DNA of 64,000 nt. It comes from Chryseobacterium sp. 7 (lineage in GTDB: Bacteria > Bacteroidota > Bacteroidia > Flavobacteriales > Weeksellaceae). The stretch spans positions 3,472,001 through 3,536,000 of the forward strand of contig NZ_RCCA01000001.1 in assembly GCF_003663845.1 (NCBI RefSeq), written 5' to 3'. Each line of letters starts with the position of its first letter. Within the stretch, counting starts at the first letter, position 1. The notes beneath the pieces were generated by a model that worked only from the letters and a program-made list of their open reading frames with translations, made no database searches and was not told the origin of the DNA. The translations under genes and the position numbers were made by a program. Positions 50,248 to 58,888 of this stretch are shown piece by piece.

Positions 50248-50271
50248 AACCACCGGGAAATTCCGGTGGTT
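50248..50271 (-). terminator. Terminator after the TonB-receptor/lipoprotein operon
   Basis: AACCACCGG pairs perfectly with CCGGTGGTT around six bases, followed on the minus strand by TTTTTTA. Confidence 0.85.
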
Positions 50272-50292
50272 CAAACAAGATTAAAGGATATA

Positions 50293-50877
50293 TTAATTAA
50301 TAATATTATAGTTGGCCTGTGCGTCTGTTTCTCCTCCTGTATGGGTTCCGTAGATCACTCCGTTTCCACTTACCGCAGAAGCTTCAGAAACCGTTACGGG
50401 CTCATGGAATAATGTAAGAACCAGCTGACTAGGCGCTGATGCGTTTTTCACAGCTGTATTTACAACCCATTTTGTTTTTAGTCCAACACGGCTTCCGTCT
50501 CCTCTGGTAGAGCTGGAATCATCGGTACGGGTTAGTGTAATATCAGAATTAGGAAAATTGTAGACTAAGAAATGTTCATCTTTTGCGTCTTTTATTTCCT
50601 GAGTAGCATCTTCGTCCCCATTTTTGAAAATAACTTCTACATTATAGGTATGGCCATTAATCAGTTTAACATTAGGATTCGTTGTGCTGTTCACCTGATA
50701 ATCATATACTACCGGAGTTCCTGTAGCTACATCCGTTACTCTTAAGAGAACATCGGAAAGTTCTTCCTGAGGAAGGTCATCTGCTTCATCATCACTTCTG
50801 TTACACGATGTTAAGCTTAAAGCAACGGCAAAGAAAAGTCCTAAGATAAGAGTAGTATTTTTAAAAATATTTTTCAT
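50293..50877 (-). CDS. Lipoprotein paired with a TonB-dependent receptor
   Basis: 194 residues with a lipoprotein signal (lipobox LTSC at residues 22-25), followed by an acidic start (NRSDDEADDLPQEE) and an all-beta body (VLLRVTDVATGTPVVYDYQV, HTYNVEVIFKNGDEDATQEI). It begins 18 bases after the receptor gene, in the receptor's operon. Similar proteins next to such receptors in Flavobacteriia are labelled periplasmic-binding-fold, but I see no clear binding-fold motif. It may capture the substrate at the outer membrane. Confidence 0.75.
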   Translation of the reverse strand: MKNIFKNTTLILGLFFAVALSLTSCNRSDDEADDLPQEELSDVLLRVTDVATGTPVVYDYQVNSTTNPNVKLINGHTYNVEVIFKNGDEDATQEIKDAKDEHFLVYNFPNSDITLTRTDDSSSTRGDGSRVGLKTKWVVNTAVKNASAPSQLVLTLFHEPVTVSEASAVSGNGVIYGTHTGGETDAQANYNIIN

Positions 50878-50895
50878 GTTTTTGATTTTAAGTAA

Positions 50896-53289
50896 TTAAA
50901 ATTGATATTTAAGAGTTACAATAAAATTTCTCCCCATTTCGTTGGAAAAGAAACGAAGTCTGTTCAGATAATCTCTGTAAGACTTATTGAATACGTTTCG
51001 AACTGAAAAATCAATTCCGAAATTTTTAGACAGATTCACCCCTGTCTGAAGGTTCCAAAGCGAATATCCGCTTGGAGGTGTAGAAATATCGACTTCTTCA
51101 TTATAAGCATTTCCGTCTGAATCAAATAATCTGATTGGAACATTATAAACAGGAAATCTTGTCTGTTTCAGATACGTGTTGTTACTTACGCTGAAATAGA
51201 AATTTTTCCATTCTTTTTTATTGAATTCCAATGAATTATTAAAATTCGGAGGCATCATCAGAATAAGCGGTACATTATTAGTGGTATCCTGTCCATAAAC
51301 ATAAGATCCGCTTCCTTTATAGGTAAGATTATCTGTAATTTTAAGCTGTGCATCAATATCTAATCCATACATTTTTGCATTGATCTGCTGATAACTGTAT
51401 ATTACAAAAGCTCCTCCCCACTGGGTATTTTGATAGCCTGTAGGAATCTGATTGATGAAATTCTGAGTATAAAAGAAATAAGGGTTTACGGAAATATTCA
51501 ATCCTTTTAAGACATTTGCTTTCACATCTGCAACCAGATTAAACTGATTTCCTGTTTCGCTTTTCATTCTCATATCTCCTCTTTCAATAATGGCTGCAGA
51601 ATGGTGAAGCCCATCTGCAAAGAGTTCTGCAATATTCGGAGACCTTGAGACTCTGGCGTAATTAAATTTCAGGTTAAAATATTCGGACGGATGATAAACC
51701 AGTCCTCCGTTTACTGAAATATTATTATACGTTAATGATGGCTTGGTAAGAATTCTGTTTTGGTTTATTCTTACCACAAAATTTGAATAATCTGCTGCAT
51801 AAGTCTTATTCCAGTCGCTCAGATCATACCATTTTGTTACTTCATAATGATCATAATCATATCTGCCTCCCAGTTCAAGATCCAGCTCAGGTGATATTTT
51901 ATATTTTAATACGGAATAAATTCCTGCATAATACCTGTCGTAGTTCGGGACAAGACGTCTTGCCTCAGTCTGCGTATTGGAATAGTTGTTCTGATACCCG
52001 GCATTAATTCCCGTTTCAAGATTCCAGTTTCCTCTTTCTATCAGGTGGTTCACATTCAGATCATTGGTAATCAGTTCAAGATCCAATGCCGGTTTTTTGC
52101 TCAAAGCTTCTGTACGTCTGATATCATATTCTTTTCTGTGATTGTACTGGAAGCTGTAAGTAGCCGTTATCTTTCCAAAATTTTCAAACCTTTTGTAAGC
52201 TGAAACTTTAGCAATATGATGTTCAATTTCCTGTTTAGGATTATCAATATCATAACTAAAATCTCTCTGATAGATTGGTTCCGGTGAGGTAAGAGCATTG
52301 CGCAGATCCTCAGAATTCCCTACGTGAGAACTTCTAAGAATGCCGACTGTACTTTTGGTGAGATAATAATCAAATGAAAAGCCTTTTTCAAATGTCATTT
52401 TCTGTACCCCGAAGTTAAATCCCGAACTCTCAATCCCGGTATTCATCAAGCCATAATCCGGAGCTTCCAGATCTCCCAGTTTTTTATAGCTTCCGTTGGT
52501 TTTGATGGCCCAGCCATTCTCCCATGTTTTTGCAAGTTTTACATTAAGATCGGCTCCTCTTCCGTTTGAAATTCCGGAAAGGGAAACACTTCCCATAATG
52601 GTATCTTTCTTAGGTAAAACCTGCGGCTGCAAAACAACGACTCCACCTACCGCTCCGGCTCCATATTTCAGAGCAGATGCTCCTTTGATGACATCAATAT
52701 GCTCAAAATTATTAACATCTACATTGGGTGCATGCTCTACTCCCCATTCCTGTTCGGCTAGTTTTACCCCATCATTAAGAATGGAAACTCGGCTTCCATA
52801 TAGACCATGGATAATAGGTTTCGCGATATTATTACCCGTCTTAAGAACATTAACACCGGAAATATTGGTTAATAAATTCCCTAAGTTTTCGGAAACATTT
52901 CTTGAAAGCATAGTTTTATCAAGGGTTTTCACCACCATGCTTCCATTGTTCTTGTGGCTTCCGTGAACAGTCACTGTTTCAATGTCTTTGACGTGATGCT
53001 CCAGCGTAATAACCAGATGTACATCCTGATTGACTCTTATATTTTCAGTATAATCATCACAATCAGGATGCTGTGCAATGAGTGTATACTTCCCTGCAGG
53101 AATTTTGTCAAAAGAAAACTGACCTTTATTATTTGTTTTGGCTGTAAAGCTCCCGATTTTAATCACCGCATTTTCCAGCAGTGTTTTATCATGAAAATCA
53201 TGAACGGTTCCTTCTACAGTATAAGTTTTTTGTGCACTTGTAAATACTGATCCACAAAAGATCAGCAGCAGGCAATATATCAATTTCAT
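50896..53289 (-). CDS. TonB-dependent outer-membrane receptor (ZnuD-like)
   Basis: 797 residues. Signal peptide (1-19), an N-terminal carboxypeptidase-regulatory-like domain (residues about 22-95; TVEGTVHDFHDKTLLENAVIKIG), plug domain (about 110-225; LGNLLTNISGVNVLKTGNNIAKPIIHGLYGSRVSILNDGVKLAEQEWGVEHAPNVD) and a 22-strand barrel ending in FIVTLKYQF. The plug's HGLYG-RV-ILNDG followed by a His-containing acidic stretch resembles zinc receptors of the ZnuD group. A lipoprotein follows in the operon, and a His/Cys-rich small protein lies upstream. Metal uptake is likely; the metal is inference. Confidence 0.87.
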   Translation of the reverse strand: MKLIYCLLLIFCGSVFTSAQKTYTVEGTVHDFHDKTLLENAVIKIGSFTAKTNNKGQFSFDKIPAGKYTLIAQHPDCDDYTENIRVNQDVHLVITLEHHVKDIETVTVHGSHKNNGSMVVKTLDKTMLSRNVSENLGNLLTNISGVNVLKTGNNIAKPIIHGLYGSRVSILNDGVKLAEQEWGVEHAPNVDVNNFEHIDVIKGASALKYGAGAVGGVVVLQPQVLPKKDTIMGSVSLSGISNGRGADLNVKLAKTWENGWAIKTNGSYKKLGDLEAPDYGLMNTGIESSGFNFGVQKMTFEKGFSFDYYLTKSTVGILRSSHVGNSEDLRNALTSPEPIYQRDFSYDIDNPKQEIEHHIAKVSAYKRFENFGKITATYSFQYNHRKEYDIRRTEALSKKPALDLELITNDLNVNHLIERGNWNLETGINAGYQNNYSNTQTEARRLVPNYDRYYAGIYSVLKYKISPELDLELGGRYDYDHYEVTKWYDLSDWNKTYAADYSNFVVRINQNRILTKPSLTYNNISVNGGLVYHPSEYFNLKFNYARVSRSPNIAELFADGLHHSAAIIERGDMRMKSETGNQFNLVADVKANVLKGLNISVNPYFFYTQNFINQIPTGYQNTQWGGAFVIYSYQQINAKMYGLDIDAQLKITDNLTYKGSGSYVYGQDTTNNVPLILMMPPNFNNSLEFNKKEWKNFYFSVSNNTYLKQTRFPVYNVPIRLFDSDGNAYNEEVDISTPPSGYSLWNLQTGVNLSKNFGIDFSVRNVFNKSYRDYLNRLRFFSNEMGRNFIVTLKYQF

Positions 53290-53367
53290 TGTAAATAGAT
53301 TGATTGCGCACCCTTTTCAATAGGGTACATTTTTCGTTAAAATTTGTGGGATTGGGTTAGTTTAGCT

Positions 53368-53421
53368 GTACAATGTATTAATGATGAGAAACTAGAAGTT
53401 AGAGGTTAGAAGCTAGTAACT
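53368..53421. repeat. Composite intergenic repeat
   Basis: GTACAATGTATTAATGATGA also opens the repeat at the window's right end (63973-64000, with five extra bases). It is followed by CTAGAAGTTAGAGGTTAGAAG, the complement of the repeat at 18743-18780. The gap 53290-53538 also holds a TTAAACTTTAAGCGTTAAAC low-complexity stretch. Confidence 0.5.
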
Positions 53422-53538
53422 GAATGCTCTTTAATTATGCATTGCAGACGATCAGTTGTTCTTCCAACAACCTTAAACTTTAAGCGTTAAACATTGAACA
53501 TTAAAGTATACAACTTTAAACCCAATAGAATCTAAGAA

Positions 53539-53895
53539 TTATGAAAGTGCGGGCGGTCCCCGAAGCTGAAAAGTGAATTTGGTCTGTGACCAGATTTTCT
53601 CCTGAATGGCGATGATTTGTTTTACTTCATGGCTGTAATGCTCAAAAGTAAAACTGAATTCTTCAGGAGCTAATGTATGTCCGGTAACCAAAAAGTGGCA
53701 GGCCAGACAGTCGCCAGCTTTCTCTTTAGTAACGGCTTTCGTCATCGTATTGTCGACTTTTTTAAGATTGAAAGCCTTAAAATAATCTACCGAATCATGA
53801 TGGTGAAAGCTTTGAGAAAGCAGCGCGAGGAAATACACTCCAAACAATAGCTTGGAGATAAAACTCTTTAAGTTTCTGCTTTCTTTAATAATCAT
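53539..53895 (-). CDS. Small exported or anchored His/Cys protein, DUF2946-like
   Basis: 118 residues with one N-terminal hydrophobic segment (residues 12-29). Potential metal ligands are FHHHDS (about 31-36), CLACHF (about 64-69), TGHT, FEHYSH (about 84-89) and a C-terminal LRGPPALS. Such short proteins with HHH, CxxCH-like and terminal RGPP occur near TonB receptors and metal genes in Flavobacteriia. A single CxxC with following His is not enough to call it a cytochrome, because only one would be expected to be periplasmic and no maturation context is seen. A TAATTTTG box four bases before the ATG predicts a leaderless mRNA. Confidence 0.65.
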   Translation of the reverse strand: MIIKESRNLKSFISKLLFGVYFLALLSQSFHHHDSVDYFKAFNLKKVDNTMTKAVTKEKAGDCLACHFLVTGHTLAPEEFSFTFEHYSHEVKQIIAIQEKIWSQTKFTFQLRGPPALS

Positions 53896-53899
53896 GGTT

Positions 53900-53907
53900 C
53901 AAAATTA
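53900..53907 (-). promoter_or_regulatory. -7 box of the His/Cys protein gene (TAATTTTG), predicted leaderless
   Basis: Four bases (GAAC) separate it from the start codon. Confidence 0.6.
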
Positions 53908-54000
53908 TGAAAATAATTTAATTGTTTGCTTAAACTTTCATTAAATTACTTAACAACTATTGATAATATGTAGAAATGAGTACGTGTTTGTTACAAAAAA

Positions 54001-54027
54001 AACTTCATAATTTTTAGTTTATGAAGC
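54001..54027 (-). terminator. Terminator after the ABC-F gene
   Basis: GCTTCATAAA and TTATGAAGTT pair around a short AT loop, followed on the minus strand by TTTTTTT. Confidence 0.75.
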
Positions 54028-54041
54028 TTTTATATTTTAGT

Positions 54042-55970
54042 TTAATCCAGTTGAGTTCCAAGATATTCCCACTCCTGCAAAGCGACATTCAGTTCTTCCT
54101 TAGCTTTATTGTATTGTTCTAAAGTTTCGTCTGAAGGGTTTTCTTTGGCAAAAGAAGCTTCCATTTCCTCTACTTTTGTTTCAAGCTCGGAAATTTTTTC
54201 TTCTACTTTCTTGATTTTATTCTGAATATTTTTCTGTTCTTTACTTACAATGTTTGAAGATGGGTTGCTGCTCACTACAGGCTTCACTTCCACTTTCTTA
54301 GGCTCTACCTTTACTTCGCTGTGAAGTTTCGCTTTTTCTGCAGAAATCTCCCTGATGGTTTCCTTTTGTCTGTATTCAAGATATTCGTTGATATCTCCCA
54401 GGAATTCTTTCATTTTCCCATCACGGAATTCGTAGATCTTATCACAAAGTCCCTGAAGGAATTCTCTGTCGTGCGAAATTACAATTAGAGTTCCCTCAAA
54501 ATTCTGCAGCGCCAGCTTGATAATCTCCTTAGACTGGATATCAAGGTGGTTGGTGGGTTCGTCCATGATCAGCGTGTTGAAAGGACGAAGCAACAGTTTA
54601 CAAAGTGCCAGACGGTTTCTTTCTCCTCCGGAAAGTACTTTTGTTTTCTTGGTAACGGCATCTCCCTGGAAAAGGAAAGATCCTAATAAGTCTCTTACCC
54701 TTGGTCTTGTTTCTTCCGTTGCAGCATCTTCTGCTTCTTCCAGAACCGTTTTATTAGGGGTTAACACCTCTTCCTGATTCTGAGCAAAATATCCGATGTT
54801 GACGTTATGCCCAAGATTCCATGTTCCGGAATAATCTTTAATATCTCCTGCTAAAATTTTAGCCAACGTTGTTTTTCCCTGTCCGTTTTGTCCTAAAAGA
54901 GCAATTCTGTCTCCTCTCTGAACAATAAAGTCTACATCATCAAAAATCTGTTTCTGGCCATAAGCTTTTCCTAAATTTTCAGCTTCAAAAATAATTTTAC
55001 CAGGAACCATAGACTGTACGAAACGGATATTGAATTTTGAAACGTCTTCATTATCAACCTCGATACGTTCTATTTTATCTAATTTTTTAATAAGTGACTG
55101 CGCAAAAGATGCTTTGGTAGCACTTGCACGGAACTTATTAATATTATCTTCCATCTGCTTGATCTCCGCATCCTGATTCTTTTTAGCCTGAATCAGCTTT
55201 TCACGGCGATCTTCTCTCATTACAAGATATTTCGAGTAGTTGGCTTTATAGTCGTCAACTTTTTTATTATTGATATCAAAAGTACGGTTACAAACCGCTG
55301 TCATGAACTGTTTATCGTGACTTACCAGAACAATAGCTCCCGGATAGTCTTTCAGGAAATTCTCTAACCATATGATGGATTCCATATCCAGGTGGTTGGT
55401 AGGCTCATCGAGAAGCATGATGTCATTCTTCTGAAGAAGTAATTTTGCCAACTCGATTCTCATTCTCCATCCTCCGGAAAATTCATCGGTAATTTTTTGA
55501 AAATCATCAGCTTTAAATCCTAGACCGAATAACACTTTTTCCATGTCACCTTCAAGATTGTAGGCATCATGGTTCATTAGAAGGTCATTCAGTTCGGTCA
55601 TTTTATTAATCAGATCCGTATAAGAATCGCTTTCATAGTCAGTTCTCACCGTCATCTGGTGATTCACCTCTTCAAGCTCATTCTTCCAGGCGTTGATCTG
55701 TTCAAAAGCCTGCATTGTTTCAGCCCAAACCGTTCTTCCTTTCACAAAGTCAAGATCCTGTTTAAGGAAACCAATGGTAACGCTTCCTTCAGTCACTACC
55801 TCTCCTTCGTAGAAATTAATTTCTCCGGACAGCATTTTCAATAAAGTGGATTTACCCGCTCCATTTTTTCCTACGAGACCAACTTTATCATCTTTTTTAA
55901 TGGTAAAATTGACATTTTGAAATAAATAATTTCCTGAATGATGTAATCCTAAACTTTGAACCGAAAGCAT
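54042..55970 (-). CDS. ABC-F family ATPase (ribosome-associated type)
   Basis: 642 residues, two ABC domains and no membrane segment. Domain 1: Walker A GKNGAGKST (residues 34-42), signature FSGGWRMRIELA (about 164-175), Walker B MLLDEPTNHLDM. A charged linker follows. Domain 2: Walker A GQNGQGKTT (about 358-366), signature LSGGERNRLALC (about 457-468), Walker B LIMDEPTNHLD. A coiled-coil C-terminus (residues about 560-640, KKVEEKISELETKVEEMEASF) matches Uup/YdiF-type members. These proteins act on ribosomes during stalled or difficult translation. A TATTTTTG box lies 40 bases upstream. Confidence 0.92.
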   Translation of the reverse strand: MLSVQSLGLHHSGNYLFQNVNFTIKKDDKVGLVGKNGAGKSTLLKMLSGEINFYEGEVVTEGSVTIGFLKQDLDFVKGRTVWAETMQAFEQINAWKNELEEVNHQMTVRTDYESDSYTDLINKMTELNDLLMNHDAYNLEGDMEKVLFGLGFKADDFQKITDEFSGGWRMRIELAKLLLQKNDIMLLDEPTNHLDMESIIWLENFLKDYPGAIVLVSHDKQFMTAVCNRTFDINNKKVDDYKANYSKYLVMREDRREKLIQAKKNQDAEIKQMEDNINKFRASATKASFAQSLIKKLDKIERIEVDNEDVSKFNIRFVQSMVPGKIIFEAENLGKAYGQKQIFDDVDFIVQRGDRIALLGQNGQGKTTLAKILAGDIKDYSGTWNLGHNVNIGYFAQNQEEVLTPNKTVLEEAEDAATEETRPRVRDLLGSFLFQGDAVTKKTKVLSGGERNRLALCKLLLRPFNTLIMDEPTNHLDIQSKEIIKLALQNFEGTLIVISHDREFLQGLCDKIYEFRDGKMKEFLGDINEYLEYRQKETIREISAEKAKLHSEVKVEPKKVEVKPVVSSNPSSNIVSKEQKNIQNKIKKVEEKISELETKVEEMEASFAKENPSDETLEQYNKAKEELNVALQEWEYLGTQLD

Positions 55971-55971
55971 C

Positions 55972-56000
55972 TTAATTAATAATTAGTAATGAATAATGAA
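55972..56000. repeat. AATTAATAATTAGTAATGAATAATGAA-like intergenic repeat
   Basis: Low-complexity units like those at 48682-48743, lying between the ABC-F start codon and its -7 box, hence inside the 5' leader. Confidence 0.45.
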
Positions 56001-56010
56001 TTTTCGGGTG

Positions 56011-56018
56011 CAAAAATA
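56011..56018 (-). promoter_or_regulatory. -7 box of the ABC-F gene (TATTTTTG)
   Basis: A consensus match 40 bases before the start codon, with the AATGA-type repeat in between. Confidence 0.5.
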
Positions 56019-56046
56019 CGGAAAAAGAAATGAATAGCCCAGAAAT

Positions 56047-56078
56047 AAAAATAGCCGTCCAAAACGGACAACTATTTT
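56047..56078 (-). terminator. Terminator after the 70-residue gene
   Basis: AAAATAG with GTCC pairs with GGAC and CTATTTT around AAAA, with small internal mismatches. Confidence 0.65.
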
Positions 56079-56145
56079 ATTTGCATATAAACTGATTTTT
56101 ATAAGAAATTTATCCTGGTGTAAGCGGTGGTGTTTTCTGTCCCGC

Positions 56146-56358
56146 CTATACCATTGCAATCATTTCTACAAGAGTTGCTTCGGCTTCTTTATATTTCACC
56201 TGTTTGATCCCGTGGTTAGATCCTATTGCAACCTGCAATTCGTTCAAGGTCTTCGCTTCTGACATTGTGATGGGTTTACTTCCATTTTTAATACTGATCT
56301 GGTATTCACAAGTGTCTGAAAGTTTATCTGCTTTTTTAAGCCATTCTGAAACTTTCAT
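56146..56358 (-). CDS. Small hypothetical protein, 70 residues
   Basis: Soluble, helix-strand mixed (MKVSEWLKKADKLSDTCEYQI, AKTLNELQVAIGSNHGIKQVKY, EATLVEMIAMV). No family recognised. It follows the 244-residue gene after 37 bases and ends the three-gene module, with a terminator 67 bases downstream. Confidence 0.55.
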   Translation of the reverse strand: MKVSEWLKKADKLSDTCEYQISIKNGSKPITMSEAKTLNELQVAIGSNHGIKQVKYKEAEATLVEMIAMV

Positions 56359-56395
56359 AATTATTTTGTTTTAGTGATTTGGATGTAAAATGTTT

Positions 56396-57130
56396 CTATT
56401 TATTGAGAAGCTGTATCAAAGATTGCCCTGCAGGTACAGGATCTACAGGAGCTGCTCCTGGACTGCTTGTTATACCATATGTTCCCGCAACAATTTCCAG
56501 ATCATATTCTATATTTCTCGCACTGAACATAAATTGGCATCCTGATGTTGTAGTATTACCAGCAACAGATCCTGAATAGGTATTGGACTGAGCCGCCAAT
56601 AAAACTATATTTTCATTAGGCTGCATATTCACCTCTCCTTTTGCATTACATGTAAATCCACAAAAAGGCTGAAACCTTCCATTTACTTTTCCTGCAATGC
56701 CAATAGTGAGAGCAGGGGTGCCTGCGGGTCTTTCATTTCTTACATTAATTGTTCCTTCAGGAGCGCTTCCATTAGTAGTAAATGAGCCATCCGGATGGAA
56801 AACTAAGGATGTACCTAAAGAAATTTCCTGTGATAATGCCTGCATCTGAATGGTTGTATTAGGCTGAATAACTTCTTTATTGAAAACATATACTTTATAT
56901 TGAGGTTCACAATCTATTTCCGCCATACCGAACATCTCTGTAAAGTTCATCGCAAACCAAGTTGGTACTCCTGAAGTGATTTGGTTAGGACCAGTTGCTC
57001 CTTTATACCCTAAAAGCTGGTATCCGTTTGCCTGCAGGTATTGTAAAATGCGTCTTTGATCAGCGGATGTAAAATCAAAATTAATTGAGTATATCATAGT
57101 TCCGGGTCTTTGAATCAGTGTCTTTTCCAT
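56396..57130 (-). CDS. Hypothetical protein in the DUF2235 module, 244 residues
   Basis: I do not recognise a family. From the ATG at 57130 (MEKTLIQRPGTMIYSINFDFTSAD) it has a charged start, then a Gly/Thr/Asn-rich all-beta body (PTWFAMNFTEMFGMAEIDCEPQYKVYVFN, NTYSGSVAGNTTTSGCQFMFSA) and a final Pro/Gln region. No signal peptide. The frame is open to 57253, and a TAAATTTG box at 57273-57280 would fit either start; I prefer 57130 because the extra 41 residues are Arg/Lys/Ser-rich and unlike the rest. It lies between the lipase-like gene and the 70-residue gene. Confidence 0.6.
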   Translation of the reverse strand: MEKTLIQRPGTMIYSINFDFTSADQRRILQYLQANGYQLLGYKGATGPNQITSGVPTWFAMNFTEMFGMAEIDCEPQYKVYVFNKEVIQPNTTIQMQALSQEISLGTSLVFHPDGSFTTNGSAPEGTINVRNERPAGTPALTIGIAGKVNGRFQPFCGFTCNAKGEVNMQPNENIVLLAAQSNTYSGSVAGNTTTSGCQFMFSARNIEYDLEIVAGTYGITSSPGAAPVDPVPAGQSLIQLLNK

Positions 57131-57272
57131 TGTTTTAATCTTTAATGTTCTTACTCTTTTTGAGATTAGGCTTTTCAGAATACGCCTTTGTTCAGTTTTT
57201 ATTTTGAAGCTTCGCGAAATGAACAACTCAAAGTAACGAGAATTACAATCCATAAACTACAGTATAAAATAC

Positions 57273-57280
57273 CAAATTTA
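57273..57280 (-). promoter_or_regulatory. -7 box upstream of the 244-residue gene (TAAATTTG)
   Basis: A consensus match 19 bases before the longer possible start (57253) and 142 bases before the preferred start. It suggests the last two genes of the module can be transcribed apart from the lipase-like gene. Confidence 0.5.
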
Positions 57281-57398
57281 AGATTCAGTAATTATACCCA
57301 ATTGATTATAAAACCATTACAAAGAAAAGGAGACACCGAATGATGTCCCCTAACCTAAATTTAAAACTGAGAAGTGTTGCACTGGTTCTTTATTTCAT

Positions 57399-58739
57399 TT
57401 AATGTGAAGTAATAACTGCTGGAGTTTTTATAATTGAACGGACCCAGATATCATTATTAGGAACACTGGTTCCATAAAGAAAATCTGCAACAAAGCTGTC
57501 TTCCGGCAGATGAAGTTCCACAGAAAGTCTTGTCTGGCTGGTTTGATCAACAGATGTACTGCTGGAAACATTGAGCCCGTTGTTAATCATTTCAATATTA
57601 ATTTCCTGCTGCGATCTATTCCTGAAACTATGACTATACAATCCGAAGTTGGCTGAAATATGGGTATAATCTGCAAATTTTTCAAAATCATATATTGGCT
57701 TTTTGTTTACAGAAAGATCTTTTATATATTCTTTCATTTTAATATAAAACCGATTGAGAAAAGCATGTTTATTATAATCCGTTCCAAAATAGGCATAGTT
57801 TTCTGTACTAAAAACAGATAATATTTCATTGGTTTCCTCCATCATCAGCTTTCCATATACTTTAGAAAGATCATTATATACTTTATCCCTGCATACATAT
57901 GCTTGGGAAAGACCATTAGCCGTTTCAACTTCGTAGCCTGAAAGCAAAGCATTCCATATTTTATTTCCTTCGGGATTGGTTTTTGCATTTCTGATATCTG
58001 AGACATAGCAGTGTAAATCATCTACATTCATGAAATCTGTAGAAATATAAACAGATTGCGGCCCTTCCAGATACCCTCCTCCCACATCGGCATGGTCTCC
58101 CGGCACAAAAATTTCTTTCCAAATGGACGACTGATTTTCCGTTTTCTGATCCTGCATGGTCTTCGAGTTTTCAAAAAAACCTGTTAGTGGGAAAAAGAAT
58201 CGGCTTTCATTGATGGCACAGATATGCAAGGCATTTTCTACCTGTACAGGAATGTTCAGATTATAGGTATTAAAAGGTTTGGATTCTACTGTATCAAAAG
58301 CTCCTAAAAATTTTATTTTATAATTTCCTGGAGAAAAATGAGTCAAAAGCTGGTTACAGAAAGTTCTTGCTAACATTCCTCCCCTTCCGAATCCATAGAT
58401 ATAAAAATGATATTCTTTGGTTTCGTCATGAGTAATATCCTCCACAAAATCTCTGACTTTCTGAAGTTTATCATCCGAAGAATATCCTATGCCATAGGGC
58501 GGATTTGCGCATGTTGCCATCGCAAAATTACTGTCTTCACTACCTGTTACGGTTCCTATTCCTTCGATATATATTTTTTTATCTCCAATAAATAAACTGT
58601 ATAATTTGTAGATATTGCTGAAGGTACCATAATAGCTTTCATTATTGTTCAGTGGTTTATCCGCTGAAAGAATATTGACCCCATTATTTCCTGTACCGTC
58701 AAAGAAAATCCCGACGGAAATCACGCTGCTGCCATTCAT
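57399..58739 (-). CDS. DUF2235 (Tle1-like lipase fold) protein lacking the nucleophile serine
   Basis: 446 residues. The family start SVGIFFDGTGNN (residues 8-19) with its Asp, the nucleophile elbow region YHFYIYGFGRGGMLARTFC (about 110-128), the Asp loop LGAFDTVES and the His region PGDHADVGGGYLEG (about 213-226) are all present. In DUF2235 and Tle1 phospholipases the elbow is GFSRGA; here it is GFGRGG, so Gly118 stands where the catalytic Ser belongs. Asp and His remain. It is probably catalytically dead or uses another residue. No signal peptide or type VI gene is seen nearby. The two small genes downstream may be partners. Confidence 0.8.
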   Translation of the reverse strand: MNGSSVISVGIFFDGTGNNGVNILSADKPLNNNESYYGTFSNIYKLYSLFIGDKKIYIEGIGTVTGSEDSNFAMATCANPPYGIGYSSDDKLQKVRDFVEDITHDETKEYHFYIYGFGRGGMLARTFCNQLLTHFSPGNYKIKFLGAFDTVESKPFNTYNLNIPVQVENALHICAINESRFFFPLTGFFENSKTMQDQKTENQSSIWKEIFVPGDHADVGGGYLEGPQSVYISTDFMNVDDLHCYVSDIRNAKTNPEGNKIWNALLSGYEVETANGLSQAYVCRDKVYNDLSKVYGKLMMEETNEILSVFSTENYAYFGTDYNKHAFLNRFYIKMKEYIKDLSVNKKPIYDFEKFADYTHISANFGLYSHSFRNRSQQEINIEMINNGLNVSSSTSVDQTSQTRLSVELHLPEDSFVADFLYGTSVPNNDIWVRSIIKTPAVITSH

Positions 58740-58864
58740 GTTTTTACTTTAATTTTTTATTACAGATCTTGTTTGTGTTTTTTCAACTAAAATCCCTAAA
58801 AGAGACATTTCAAAATAACAGAAGAAAAACAAGGATCGCTAGAGTGGAAAGTACCAAATAAAAA

Positions 58865-58884
58865 ATTCCGTATTTCTACGGAAT
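58865..58884 (-). terminator. Terminator after the two-component operon
   Basis: ATTCCGTA pairs perfectly with TACGGAAT around TTTC, followed on the minus strand by TTTTTTA. Confidence 0.8.
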
Positions 58885-58888
58885 CACA

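Noticed and set aside
53697..53710. Cytochrome c in the 118-residue protein (CLACH motif)
   Set aside because: One CxxCH in a short protein without other c-type features or maturation genes nearby is weak; metal binding is more likely.
56146..58739. Type VI secretion effector locus
   Set aside because: DUF2235 proteins are often type VI effectors, but no VgrG, Hcp, PAAR or sheath gene is in the window and the nucleophile is absent.
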